Part shown: piece after piece, positions 7,939-15,777 of the stretch
Layout: every line of letters starts with the position of its first letter
Position numbering within the stretch: position 1 is the stretch's first letter
Source: Hominiventricola filiformis
GTDB taxonomy: Bacteria > Bacillota > Clostridia > Lachnospirales > Lachnospiraceae
Reading direction: 5' to 3'
DNA length: 64,000 nt
NCBI RefSeq assembly: GCF_020686965.1
Contig: NZ_JAJEPS010000003.1
Coordinates: 1 to 64,000, forward strand
Made by a program: the position numbers and the translations under genes
Notes under the pieces: model-generated
What the model saw: only the letters and a program-made list of their open reading frames with translations
The model's database searches: none
What the model was told of the DNA's origin: nothing

Positions 7939-8970
7939 TTACTGATTAAGCATATCTCTTAATGCTTCTACAGATGCCTGCTGCTCTTTTTCAAGGGCAA
8001 TTGCCTCCTCACCCTTTGCAAAGAATGGGCTCTGAGAAAAACTTTCAAACTGTGCCTGCTGAATTTCTTTCATATTGGATACCTGTTCGCATGCATCTGC
8101 AAATTTATCTACGATTGCCTGATCCGTCCCATCCGGGAATGCAAAGAAGTAATAAATAGGGAAGGAAGCATCATAACCAAGCTCTTTTGCGGTTGGGATG
8201 TCTGGGTAATGTTCGTTTCTCTCGTCTTCTAGAAGACAAAGTGCTCTAAAATCACCAGAATCCAGATATTGCTGCGTAGTTCCCAGAGGATTCGGAATCG
8301 CATCACACTGTCCGCCCATCAGAGCTGCGATACGATCAGAAGCATTACCCATATCAACGAGATTGAAATTTGCACCGGCTGCATTCATCATTGCGCCCAT
8401 TACATGAGTCGTCGCACCAACATTTGAAGCAAAGGTTACATTTCCATTTTTAGAAGCCTCAACCAGATCTTCTAAGGTCTCATATTCAGATTTCGCAGAA
8501 ACGCACACAACATTACCAGCATTCTTACCAGCCACACACGCAAGTTCAAAACCATCCATTCCAAACTCTGTAGCACCAGTTACATTATTTACATACAGTG
8601 CATCATGGTAAAACAAAACTGTATTTCCATCCGGTTCAGAATCAAATACCTGCTGTGCACCAGTTGCGCCTCCATTACCAGTTACATTCGTCACAATACA
8701 ATTAACTCCGAGAATCTCTGTTAATTTTTCAGCGTAGATACGCGCATTAAAATCAGTGTCTCCGCCTGCGCTGAATGGGCAGATAATATTAATTGTCTTT
8801 TCTGGCCAAGCAATATCTGCAGTTTCTTCTGCTGCTGCATCTCCGTCAGCTTTCTCTGTTGTCTCAGCCGGAGCCGGAGCTTCTGGTTCTGCTTCCTGCT
8901 TTGTCCCACAGCCTGCTAAGGAAAATACCATAGCCCCTACAAGTAATGTCGAAATAACTCTTTTCTTCAT
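7939..8970 (-). CDS. tctC: TctC-type substrate-binding lipoprotein of the TTT system
   Basis: 343 residues. The N-terminus has a lipoprotein signal with lipobox LAGC (Cys21), followed by an Ala/Glu/Pro-rich tether to about residue 55, then a Bug/TctC binding domain starting at WPEKTINIICPFSAGGDTD, the family hallmark. After lipidation the protein should sit outside the membrane and pass an acid to TctA/TctB. It is the first gene of the catabolic operon and is well separated (408 bp) from gntR, so the main promoter lies upstream. An AAGGAGG site precedes the ATG. In the TTT family the ligand cannot be read from the motif, only that it is most likely a carboxylate. Confidence 0.93.
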   Translation of the reverse strand: MKKRVISTLLVGAMVFSLAGCGTKQEAEPEAPAPAETTEKADGDAAAEETADIAWPEKTINIICPFSAGGDTDFNARIYAEKLTEILGVNCIVTNVTGNGGATGAQQVFDSEPDGNTVLFYHDALYVNNVTGATEFGMDGFELACVAGKNAGNVVCVSAKSEYETLEDLVEASKNGNVTFASNVGATTHVMGAMMNAAGANFNLVDMGNASDRIAALMGGQCDAIPNPLGTTQQYLDSGDFRALCLLEDERNEHYPDIPTAKELGYDASFPIYYFFAFPDGTDQAIVDKFADACEQVSNMKEIQQAQFESFSQSPFFAKGEEAIALEKEQQASVEALRDMLNQ

Positions 8971-9378
8971 TTTCTTCCTCCTTTTGAACGTTTTTATTTA
9001 ATAGAATCTGGTGTCTGGTATATCATGCGAATTAAAAAAATAAAGCCCTCAATTTATCACTCTATACGTTTGTATATTTACATTTTATCCGCGTATCTTC
9101 TTTTTCACCATATTCCATAACGTTCTTGATGTATTTATTATCAACATCTTTTGCAATTTTGTAAATATACTTTTTTATTTTTTTGTTTTTTTGTATATAT
9201 TGTATATTATATTTTCGGAAGCGTAAAATATTCGTGTTTAATCTGTTTTTTATAAGGAGAAGGAAGACATGTCAGTTTCAGGAGGGACTTTCTTCTCCGT
9301 AATCAAAATACTGTAAATAATCATAATTATTGATATCTGATATATCGGTTGCCTTTGAAAAAAATAAAGAGACTGTAA
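8971..9378. promoter_or_regulatory. 408-bp A+T-rich control region between gntR and tctC
   Basis: No convincing protein gene. It contains the 14-mer TTTGTATATATTGT at 9190-9203, which recurs inverted upstream of gntR. It also holds TGTATATTTACA (9071-9082, itself a TGTA-N4-TACA dyad) and an inverted copy of its core, TGTAAATATAC (9160-9170). These look like operators for the neighbouring GntR/FCD protein. I could not settle on one -35/-10 pair for tctC. A plus-strand hairpin with a possible 15-codon leader lies at 9256-9316. Confidence 0.5.
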
Positions 9379-9387
9379 CTACAGCTC
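9357..9387 (-). terminator. intrinsic terminator overlapping the gntR stop codon
   Basis: On the minus strand GAGCTGTA pairs with TACAGTCTC (one bulge) across a two-base loop and is followed by TTTATTTTTTTT. The stop codon of gntR lies inside the stem, so the regulator and the downstream operon are separate transcripts. Confidence 0.65.
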
Positions 9388-10059
9388 TTGATCCTCCATC
9401 GCCAATACATAAATCCCAACTCTTCTTACATGTGCATTAATCAGTTGTTCCGCTTTCTCAGAATTCTGCTCTTTAACAGCCTTCAAAATCGCCAGATGCT
9501 CCTTTTGTGCTCTTATACATTCATCAATTGTACTAGTCAATGCTACACTGCGAATACTTTGATCAATGCTCCTCATATTATCAATCAACCCGACCAAATA
9601 GGTATTCTTAGAAGCGCTTCTCAGTGTCGAATGAAACAGATTATTATTCTCTGTTAATCTAACAGCAATCTCCGAAGTCAACTGCGCTTTATCAACAAGC
9701 TCACCAGCACAGTTTAATGCTTCTTCCATAATCATAATCTCGTTATAGGTAGCGTTTCTAGCTGCAAAAAATGCAGCGACCCCTTCCAATGCGCCTCGCA
9801 TAAATACGGTCTGTAGGATATTTTTTCTCGATAACTTTGAGATATAGGAACCCTTTCTTGGAATACTATACAAAAGCCCCTCTGATTGAAGCACCCGAAA
9901 CGCCTCCTTCACAGGCGTCGTACTGACCATAAGCATCTGGCTGATCTCTCTTTCGCTGATTTGTTGATCTGCTTTTAATTCTCCATTTACAATCATTTTT
10001 CTAATAATATCAGCCACTTGTTCTCTAATCGGAATGGCTTCCACAATCCTTGAATTCAT
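9379..10059 (-). CDS. GntR-family transcriptional regulator, FadR/FCD subfamily
   Basis: 226 residues. A winged helix-turn-helix occupies about 8-75 (REQVADIIRKMI, then SEREISQMLMVSTTPVKEAF, then RKGSYIS). An all-helical FCD ligand domain follows, with its histidines in NLFHSTL, KEHLAIL and NAHVRR that in this family hold a metal and an organic acid. Such proteins usually repress a neighbouring acid-utilisation operon until the substrate or an intermediate binds. The gene has its own promoter and terminator and lies directly upstream of the TTT operon in the same direction. The shared 14-bp element in both upstream regions is the likely binding site. Confidence 0.9.
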   Translation of the reverse strand: MNSRIVEAIPIREQVADIIRKMIVNGELKADQQISEREISQMLMVSTTPVKEAFRVLQSEGLLYSIPRKGSYISKLSRKNILQTVFMRGALEGVAAFFAARNATYNEIMIMEEALNCAGELVDKAQLTSEIAVRLTENNNLFHSTLRSASKNTYLVGLIDNMRSIDQSIRSVALTSTIDECIRAQKEHLAILKAVKEQNSEKAEQLINAHVRRVGIYVLAMEDQEL

Positions 10060-10102
10060 TCTTTCCTCCCTATAACCTTGTTCTCACCAAGGTGTCTAAC
10101 GT

Positions 10103-10152
10103 ATTTTAACTTTTTTTAGCATATTTGTCAATATTTTTACAATATATACAAA
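10103..10152 (-). promoter_or_regulatory. gntR promoter with candidate operator
   Basis: On the minus strand TTGACA (10131-10126), a 17-bp spacer and TAAAAT (10108-10103) form a near-consensus sigma-A promoter. The 14-mer shared with the tctC upstream region lies just upstream of the -35 (10152-10139), as expected for autoregulation. Downstream, ACCTTG/CAAGGT (10077-10095) can form a small leader hairpin. Confidence 0.7.
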
Positions 10153-10192
10153 TATTTTTTCCTTTTTGCGGATTAATATGGCTATTTACACA

Positions 10193-10240
10193 AAAAGCTC
10201 CTATAAGATGAAGCAATGCCATCATCTTACAGGAGTCTTT
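10193..10240 (-). terminator. intrinsic terminator after the decarboxylase operon
   Basis: A long stem (AGCTCCTATAAGATGA with TCATCTTACAGGAGTCT, few mismatches) is followed by TTTTTG on the minus strand. It ends the transcript that finishes with the OadA-type gene; A and T tracts on both sides could let it work in either direction. Confidence 0.8.
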
Positions 10241-10274
10241 TCTTTTACTTCAAATCAAAATAGTCGCAAATAAC

Positions 10275-11687
10275 TTAAACAGGATATGCCCCATTCTTTT
10301 GATCAGCAACAGCCGCATCCATTTTTGTCTCCTGCGCTTCTCTGTATTTAAAGAAGTCAGTAGCAACCTGCGGGAACAATGCATAGGTCAAAACATCCTC
10401 ATCCTGCTCCTTGTACTGTGCCATCTCAGACTCAAGCTGCGGGAGCTCGTTATCTACAAGATCAGCCGGACGACAGGTAATAATTTCTCCATCTCCTACT
10501 ACTTTTTTCTGTACCTCCGGATTGAATGGTTTTACAGTCTTTCCATACTTTCCTGAGAGAAGGTCTTTCGCTTCTTTGCTCACCATCTTATAACGCTCAC
10601 CTGCAACTACATTCATAACTGCAGTGTTACCTACAATCTGGGAGGAAGGAGTAACCAACGGGCATTCTCCAAAGTCCTTACGCACCTTTGGCATTTCCTC
10701 GAGAACTTCGTAATACTTATCCTCTGCATTCATCTCTCTAAGCTGAGAAGTCAGATTGGAGAGCATTCCGCCCGGCACCTGATAGAGAAGAGTCTTGATA
10801 TTAACGCCCATATTTAATGGATTCAGGAGTCCGCTCTTCAGAGCCTCGTCACGAATCGGTCTGAAGTAATCAGCGATCTCTGCCAGAAGTTTCTGGTCGA
10901 ATCCGGTATCATACGGAGTTCCCTTGAAGGTTTCAACCATAACCTCTGTTGCCGGCTGGGAGGTTCCCAGTGCGAACGGAGATATTGCGCAGTCGATCAC
11001 GTCAACGCCAGCCTCGACTGCTTTCAGGTAAGTCATGGAAGCAACGCCGGAGGTATAATGATTATGGAGCTGGATCGGGATCTTAACGGTCTCTTTCAGT
11101 GCGGTAACCAGCTCGGTTGCCTTGTACGGAAGCAGAAGACCTGCCATATCTTTGATACAGATGGAATCTGCACCCATCTCCTCGATCTCTTTTGCAATAC
11201 CGGTCCAGTAGTCCAACGTATAAGCGTCGCCAAGGGTGTAGCACAGAGCGATCTGCGCATGTCCGCCCTCTTTGTTAGCTGCCTTTACAGCAGTCTGCAG
11301 GTTGCGCAGGTCGTTCAGGCAGTCGAAGATACGGATGATATCAATACCATTCGCAATAGACTTCTGAACGAAATATTCTACTACGTCGTCGCCGTAAGGA
11401 CGATATCCAAGGATATTCTGTCCACGGAACAGCATCTGAAGTTTAGTTTTCTTAGCTCTTGCACGGATTTTACGAAGTCTGTCCCACGGATCCTCTTTCA
11501 GGAAACGTAAAGAAGCATCGAAGGTAGCTCCACCCCAGCACTCCAGTGAGTGATATCCAACCTCATCCAGCTTCTCGACAATCGGAAGCATCTGCTCTGT
11601 CGACATACGGGTAGCGATCAGAGACTGATGAGCGTCACGCAGAATTGTTTCTGTTATTTTAATCGGCTTTTTAGCGATTTCAGTCAT
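10275..11687 (-). CDS. oadA: OadA/PycB-type carboxyltransferase (oxaloacetate decarboxylase alpha, no biotin domain)
   Basis: 470 residues, a TIM-barrel pyruvate/oxaloacetate carboxyltransferase. Visible features are the N-terminal TILRDAHQS (Asp18, His20), GYRPYGDD, the carbamylated lysine Lys179 in CIKDMAG and the metal ligands His208/His210 in LHNHYTSG, followed by the PYC/OADA conserved domain. It stops before any biotinyl domain, so it must use the separate carrier encoded two genes upstream. The reaction is transfer of CO2 between oxaloacetate and carboxybiotin. It is the last gene of an operon with an MmdA-like second carboxyltransferase, OadG, BCCP and OadB. That suggests coupling to a Na+ gradient rather than ATP-driven pyruvate carboxylation, because no biotin carboxylase is present here. 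Confidence 0.92.
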   Translation of the reverse strand: MTEIAKKPIKITETILRDAHQSLIATRMSTEQMLPIVEKLDEVGYHSLECWGGATFDASLRFLKEDPWDRLRKIRARAKKTKLQMLFRGQNILGYRPYGDDVVEYFVQKSIANGIDIIRIFDCLNDLRNLQTAVKAANKEGGHAQIALCYTLGDAYTLDYWTGIAKEIEEMGADSICIKDMAGLLLPYKATELVTALKETVKIPIQLHNHYTSGVASMTYLKAVEAGVDVIDCAISPFALGTSQPATEVMVETFKGTPYDTGFDQKLLAEIADYFRPIRDEALKSGLLNPLNMGVNIKTLLYQVPGGMLSNLTSQLREMNAEDKYYEVLEEMPKVRKDFGECPLVTPSSQIVGNTAVMNVVAGERYKMVSKEAKDLLSGKYGKTVKPFNPEVQKKVVGDGEIITCRPADLVDNELPQLESEMAQYKEQDEDVLTYALFPQVATDFFKYREAQETKMDAAVADQKNGAYPV

Positions 11688-11728
11688 TTTATAATTCCTC
11701 CTACAAATTTTCCAGTCCAGTCAGCAGC

Positions 11729-12880
11729 TTAGAATACTCCGAAAATAGCCATGAAGGTACCTGCAGCAACTGCAGTACCGATAACACCTGCTACGTTCGG
11801 TCCCATTGCATGCATCAGAAGGAAGTTGGTCGGATCTGCTTCAGCACCAACCTTCTGGGATACACGTGCTGCCATCGGCACTGCGGATACGCCTGCAGAA
11901 CCGATCAGCGGGTTTACCTTTCCTCCGGTCAGCTTGCACATCAGTTTACCGAAGAGAACACCTGCTGCGGTACCGAATGCGAATGCAATCAGGCCAAGAG
12001 CAACGATCTTCAGTGTATCCACATTCAGGAATACCTCTGCACTGGTGGTAGCTCCTACGGAAGTACCCAGAAGGATAACTACGATGTACATCAGGGCATT
12101 GGATGCAGTATCCGTCAGCTGACGAACAACACCACTCTCACGGAACAGGTTACCCAGCATCAGCATACCAACCAGCGGAGCAGTGGTAGGCAGAATCAGG
12201 GAAATGATAATCGTAACAATAACCGGGAACAGGATTTTTTCCAGCTTGGAAACCGGACGAAGCTGCTCCATCTTAATCTTACGCTCTTTCTCAGTAGTCA
12301 GTGCTTTCATGATCGGCGGCTGGATAACCGGTACCAGAGACATATAGGAATATGCCGCTACGGCAATCGGTCCCATGATTGCGGTCTGCTGCAGCTTACC
12401 TGCCAGGAAAATGGAGGTCGGGCCGTCAGCACCACCGATGATGGAGATTGCTGCTGCTGCTTTATCAGAGAAGCCAAGAAGCATAGCTCCCAGATAAGCT
12501 GCAAAAATACCAAACTGTGCTGCTGCACCCAGAAGGAAACTCTTCGGGTTAGCGATCAGCGGACCGAAGTCGGTCATGGCACCTACGCCCATGAAAATCA
12601 GGGACGGAAGGATTGCCCACTCATCCAGCTTGTAGAAATAATAGAGAAGACCACCAACTCCGTTAGCGGATTCCTCAAAGGAAAGCATAATATCAGGATA
12701 AATATTAACCAGCAACATTCCAAAAGAGATCGGAACCAGAAGAAGAGGCTCATACTCTTTTGCAATAGCCAGGTAAAGGAAAACACATGCAACAACGATC
12801 ATGACATAATTTCCCCATGTCAGGTTAAAAAATGCCGTCTGATGCAGGAGATTTCCCAAAGTCTCAGCAATGTAGCTCAT
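11729..12880 (-). CDS. oadB: Na+-pumping decarboxylase beta subunit (OadB/MmdB/GcdB family)
   Basis: 383 residues with roughly ten membrane segments. The two best conserved stretches are present: IGGADGPTSIFLAGKL with the Na+-binding Asp152, and GSAGVSAVPMAARVSQ in the C-terminal half. The beta subunit releases CO2 from carboxybiotin inside the membrane and exports Na+. It lies between the BCCP gene and the OadA-type gene with a GGAGG ribosome site. Sequence does not show whether oxaloacetate, methylmalonyl-CoA or both feed it. Confidence 0.95.
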   Translation of the reverse strand: MSYIAETLGNLLHQTAFFNLTWGNYVMIVVACVFLYLAIAKEYEPLLLVPISFGMLLVNIYPDIMLSFEESANGVGGLLYYFYKLDEWAILPSLIFMGVGAMTDFGPLIANPKSFLLGAAAQFGIFAAYLGAMLLGFSDKAAAAISIIGGADGPTSIFLAGKLQQTAIMGPIAVAAYSYMSLVPVIQPPIMKALTTEKERKIKMEQLRPVSKLEKILFPVIVTIIISLILPTTAPLVGMLMLGNLFRESGVVRQLTDTASNALMYIVVILLGTSVGATTSAEVFLNVDTLKIVALGLIAFAFGTAAGVLFGKLMCKLTGGKVNPLIGSAGVSAVPMAARVSQKVGAEADPTNFLLMHAMGPNVAGVIGTAVAAGTFMAIFGVF

Positions 12881-12906
12881 GTTGTAACCTCCAATGATTT
12901 ATTGTC

Positions 12907-13275
12907 TTAGTTCATAGTAGCCAATACGTCACCGGATTCTACAGCATCTCCAACTGCAACATTAATGCTTGCAACCGTTCCATCTTCCGGAGCTACTACC
13001 GGGATCTCCATCTTCATAGCTTCCAGGATAACGATCGGATCACCAGCTTTTACAGTTGCACCTGTATTAGCCTCAATCTTGAATACTTTACCCGGAACAG
13101 AAGCAGTAACTTCTACAGAACCAGCTGCGCCTGCTGCTGCCTTCGGAGCTGCTGCCGGAGCTGCTTTCGGTGCTGCCTTCGGAGCTGCTGCACGTACAGG
13201 AGCGCTTCCTGCGCCGCCCTCTTCTACGCTTACTTCATATACAGTGCCATTTACGGTAATGGTATAGTTTTTCAT
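12907..13275 (-). CDS. biotin carboxyl carrier protein of the Na+-pump complex
   Basis: 122 residues. A short N-terminal strand region is joined by an Ala/Pro/Lys linker (about 28-50, a repeated APKAAP pattern) to a lipoyl-like domain. The biotinylation site is EAMKME with Lys88, 34 residues from the C-terminus as usual. The flexible linker lets the biotin swing between the carboxyltransferase and OadB. It is the only biotin carrier in the operon, so both carboxyltransferases would share it. Confidence 0.94.
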   Translation of the reverse strand: MKNYTITVNGTVYEVSVEEGGAGSAPVRAAAPKAAPKAAPAAAPKAAAGAAGSVEVTASVPGKVFKIEANTGATVKAGDPIVILEAMKMEIPVVAPEDGTVASINVAVGDAVESGDVLATMN

Positions 13276-13299
13276 CTTATTTATTCCTCCTAGAATTGT

Positions 13300-14100
13300 T
13301 TATGCTCTCTTCCACTTTGCGGAGTCTGCACGTCTGATGGAACGTACGACAAATCCGTCTGCGGAACTTCCAGTGTATGCACAAATTGCTGCAGTGATTG
13401 CTGCTACAAGTTCGCCCTCATCCACAGTCTCTTCCTCAACCGGAGCTGCTGCCGGGGCCGGAGCTGCTGCTTTGGCCGGAGCCGGAGCAGGCTGCTCTTT
13501 CTTCTTGCTGAACTTCTTCTGGATAGCCGGAATGAAGTTGAAGCAGTAAATAACAAGGCTGATGAAGATCAGCACACTGAATACAGTTCCCATACCAAGG
13601 ATCGTATTCATAAGAGCTTTTGTAAAGATCTCTCCCAGTGTGTAGGAAGGATCCAGTGTTACAGACTGTGCAACACTCTTCTTATTAAATACAATGCTCA
13701 GATCTGCTGTACGCTGCTCATAAGTCAGATGTGCAACCAGAGTGATCTCTTTTCCATCTGTGGAAACTTCGTAACCATCAGTGGAAACATATGCACCCAG
13801 CTCTTCCTCATTTCCCATATATCCGGAAAATGCGGTAGTAAATGCCTCTGCAGTGAACGGAAGGCCATAGTTATCCAGAATACTCTGTGCGTCTTCAGCG
13901 TCCATCTCAGCGTACTGTGCAATCTGCTCATCAGACATACCATCCCAGTTGCCGATCAGGAAATCAGCAACGGACTCCAGATAAGCCTCATCGTAGCTGA
14001 GCTCATCTGTTTCTGCTGCGGTGCTGCCGCATGCGGTAAGTCCAAGAGCTGCTGCGGATACAGTGAGCATCGTAAGGATTTTTCTAAAATTCTGTCTCAT
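13300..14100 (-). CDS. OadG-type subunit fused to an external lipoprotein domain
   Basis: 266 residues from the ATG at 14100 (GAGGTG six bases before; an upstream GTG at 14109 is less likely). It starts with a lipoprotein signal and lipobox LTAC. An exported domain of about 130 residues, resembling small DUF3887-like folds, follows; then the OadG-like helix (MGTVFSVLIFISLVIYCFNF), a basic stop, a Pro/Ala-rich linker and a cytoplasmic tail ending VVRSIRR..WKRA. OadG normally is only about 80-120 residues and tethers the soluble part to OadB. The added extracytoplasmic lipoprotein part is the oddity; its role is unknown. Confidence 0.8.
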   Translation of the reverse strand: MRQNFRKILTMLTVSAAALGLTACGSTAAETDELSYDEAYLESVADFLIGNWDGMSDEQIAQYAEMDAEDAQSILDNYGLPFTAEAFTTAFSGYMGNEEELGAYVSTDGYEVSTDGKEITLVAHLTYEQRTADLSIVFNKKSVAQSVTLDPSYTLGEIFTKALMNTILGMGTVFSVLIFISLVIYCFNFIPAIQKKFSKKKEQPAPAPAKAAAPAPAAAPVEEETVDEGELVAAITAAICAYTGSSADGFVVRSIRRADSAKWKRA

Positions 14101-14115
14101 ATACCTCACCTCGCT

Positions 14116-15552
14116 CTAAACAGTTCCGTGTTTCTTGCCCGGGCGGTCTTCTCTCTTGGTAAACAGCATCTCAAAAGCGCCAATCACATATTTTCTTGTA
14201 TCCTGAGCATCAATCACAGTATCCACATAACCTCTCTTGGCTGCGGAAGCTACACTGTTCTGAAGCTCTGCATAAGCAGCTGCCTTCTCACGAAGCTCTT
14301 TTGCATCTGCTTCCGGATACATAACTTTTACTGCAAGTTTTGCATCCATCATACCGATCTGTGCGTTCGGCCATGCGTATACCATATCTGCACCAAGGCC
14401 CTTGCTGTTCATGGTTACATATGCGCTTCCGAATGCTTTTCCGGTAATTACATTTACTTTCGGTACATCTGCCTCAGCGAATGCTGCGGTCAGAGCTGCT
14501 GCTGCCTTTGCAATCTTCTTCTCAGTGCATTTGGTTGCTTTGAAGCCTGCTGCATTGGTCAGGGTCAGTACCGGGATATTGAATGCATCACAGAACTTAA
14601 CGAAAGAAGCTGCTTTCTCACATCCTCTTGCGGAGATCTCTGCGTTGAACTGCTCTACGGCATTGCCTTCCTCATCATACAGAGTGGAACGGTTAGCTAC
14701 TGCGCCCACGGTTGTTCCGTTCAGTTTGATGAATCCGGTAACCATATCTTTTCCATACTCTGCTTTGGTCTCGAAGAATACTCCGTCATCAGAGATCATC
14801 GGCAGTGCGATAGCCGGATCTGCTGCGGAAGCTTCCAGATCTGCACATACTCTGTTCAGATCATCCTCGCAGTCAGCGTAAGAAAGATCATCCTCATTGT
14901 TAGCCGGAAGCATGGAAACCAGCTCACGGATCTGTGCGATCAGCTCAGCTTCTTCTGCTACAACGTCAACGATGCCAACTTCTTCGCTCTGGAATTTTGC
15001 TGCGGAAGTATCGCATTTGGCTGCGTCGTTTCCAGCCAGTGCGTTCGGAGAATTAACGAAAAGCTTACCTTTTTTGCTCTCCATGAAAGTAAAATCAGAC
15101 ATAGCAGATGCTACTGCCATTCCGCCGCCACAGTTGCCAAATACTGCTGTAATCTGCGGAACTACGCCGGATGCCAGAGACTGTTTCAGATACAGCTCAC
15201 CAAATGCGTTCAGAGCATCGGAAGCCTCCTGAAGTCTCAGACCTGCACAATCGATAAGACCGATAACCGGTGCACCCATCTTCATTGCCATGTCATAGAT
15301 TCTGGTAATTTTCTTGGCATGCATCTCACCCATGGAACCTCCGAGTACGGAAGCATCCTGGCTATATACATACACAAGGCTGTCATTGATAACACCATAT
15401 CCGGTAACAACTCCGTCTGAAGGTGTGTCAGTGTTGTTCATGTTAAAATCAGTTGCACGTGCAGTTACTGCAGCGCCGATTTCAACAAAACTGTTCTCGT
15501 CAAGCAGCGCTGCAATTCTGCTGCTCGCCAAGTTCTGTGCTGTACTACTCAT
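14116..15552 (-). CDS. MmdA/PccB-like acyl-CoA carboxyltransferase, divergent
   Basis: 478 residues with the two crotonase-like halves of the methylmalonyl-CoA decarboxylase alpha/transcarboxylase 12S family (VYVYSQDASVLGGSMGEMHAKK; LASGVVPQITAVFG; LGADMVYAWPNAQI). The start is the ATG at 15552, behind GGAGG. Key loops deviate: the usual NDSGGARI is IDCAGLRL, CAGGA is CGGGM, and the C-terminal GGAY is GSAY. Both oxyanion-hole glycine motifs are therefore altered. It should transfer CO2 between a CoA ester and biotin, but a changed substrate is plausible. It is the first gene of the pump operon, with a good promoter. Methylmalonyl-CoA or malonyl-CoA are the first substrates to consider. Confidence 0.8.
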   Translation of the reverse strand: MSSTAQNLASSRIAALLDENSFVEIGAAVTARATDFNMNNTDTPSDGVVTGYGVINDSLVYVYSQDASVLGGSMGEMHAKKITRIYDMAMKMGAPVIGLIDCAGLRLQEASDALNAFGELYLKQSLASGVVPQITAVFGNCGGGMAVASAMSDFTFMESKKGKLFVNSPNALAGNDAAKCDTSAAKFQSEEVGIVDVVAEEAELIAQIRELVSMLPANNEDDLSYADCEDDLNRVCADLEASAADPAIALPMISDDGVFFETKAEYGKDMVTGFIKLNGTTVGAVANRSTLYDEEGNAVEQFNAEISARGCEKAASFVKFCDAFNIPVLTLTNAAGFKATKCTEKKIAKAAAALTAAFAEADVPKVNVITGKAFGSAYVTMNSKGLGADMVYAWPNAQIGMMDAKLAVKVMYPEADAKELREKAAAYAELQNSVASAAKRGYVDTVIDAQDTRKYVIGAFEMLFTKREDRPGKKHGTV

Positions 15553-15603
15553 TTTTCGTCCTCCACATATATTTGATAGTAAAACCAATTTCTGCCGAGA
15601 ATA

Positions 15604-15632
15604 ATTGTAACAATATAACCGACTTTTTTCAA
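15604..15632 (-). promoter_or_regulatory. promoter of the Na+-pump decarboxylase operon
   Basis: Minus strand TTGAAA (15632-15627), 17-bp spacer, TACAAT (15609-15604), ending about 50 bp before the first gene. The -35 region shares the 14-mer TTGAAAAAAGTCGG with the lgt promoter at 42852-42865. The rest of the 225-bp gap to dacA shows no gene. Confidence 0.75.
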
Positions 15633-15777
15633 GTCATTTTTGCAAAAAGCGTGTATGATTTGACAACTTTTTAACGTACCCGTCTTTCTGAACAGCAGTT
15701 TTTCCTGATTTTTCCAAGAAATCATAAACTGAGATTCAAACTCATAAACTATTGCAAGTCTGATCACAGGATTTTAC

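Noticed and set aside
10275..11687. pyruvate carboxylase subunit
   Set aside because: No biotin carboxylase or attached biotin domain; OadB and OadG in the same operon indicate a Na+-pump decarboxylase.
13729..15420. 563-codon plus-strand open frame
   Set aside because: Antisense to the OadG-like and MmdA-like genes, Cys/Ser-rich with no domain and no ribosome site; a shadow of their codon bias.
15549..15767. 72-codon minus-strand frame before the MmdA-like gene
   Set aside because: Covers the operon's promoter and has no recognisable start signal.
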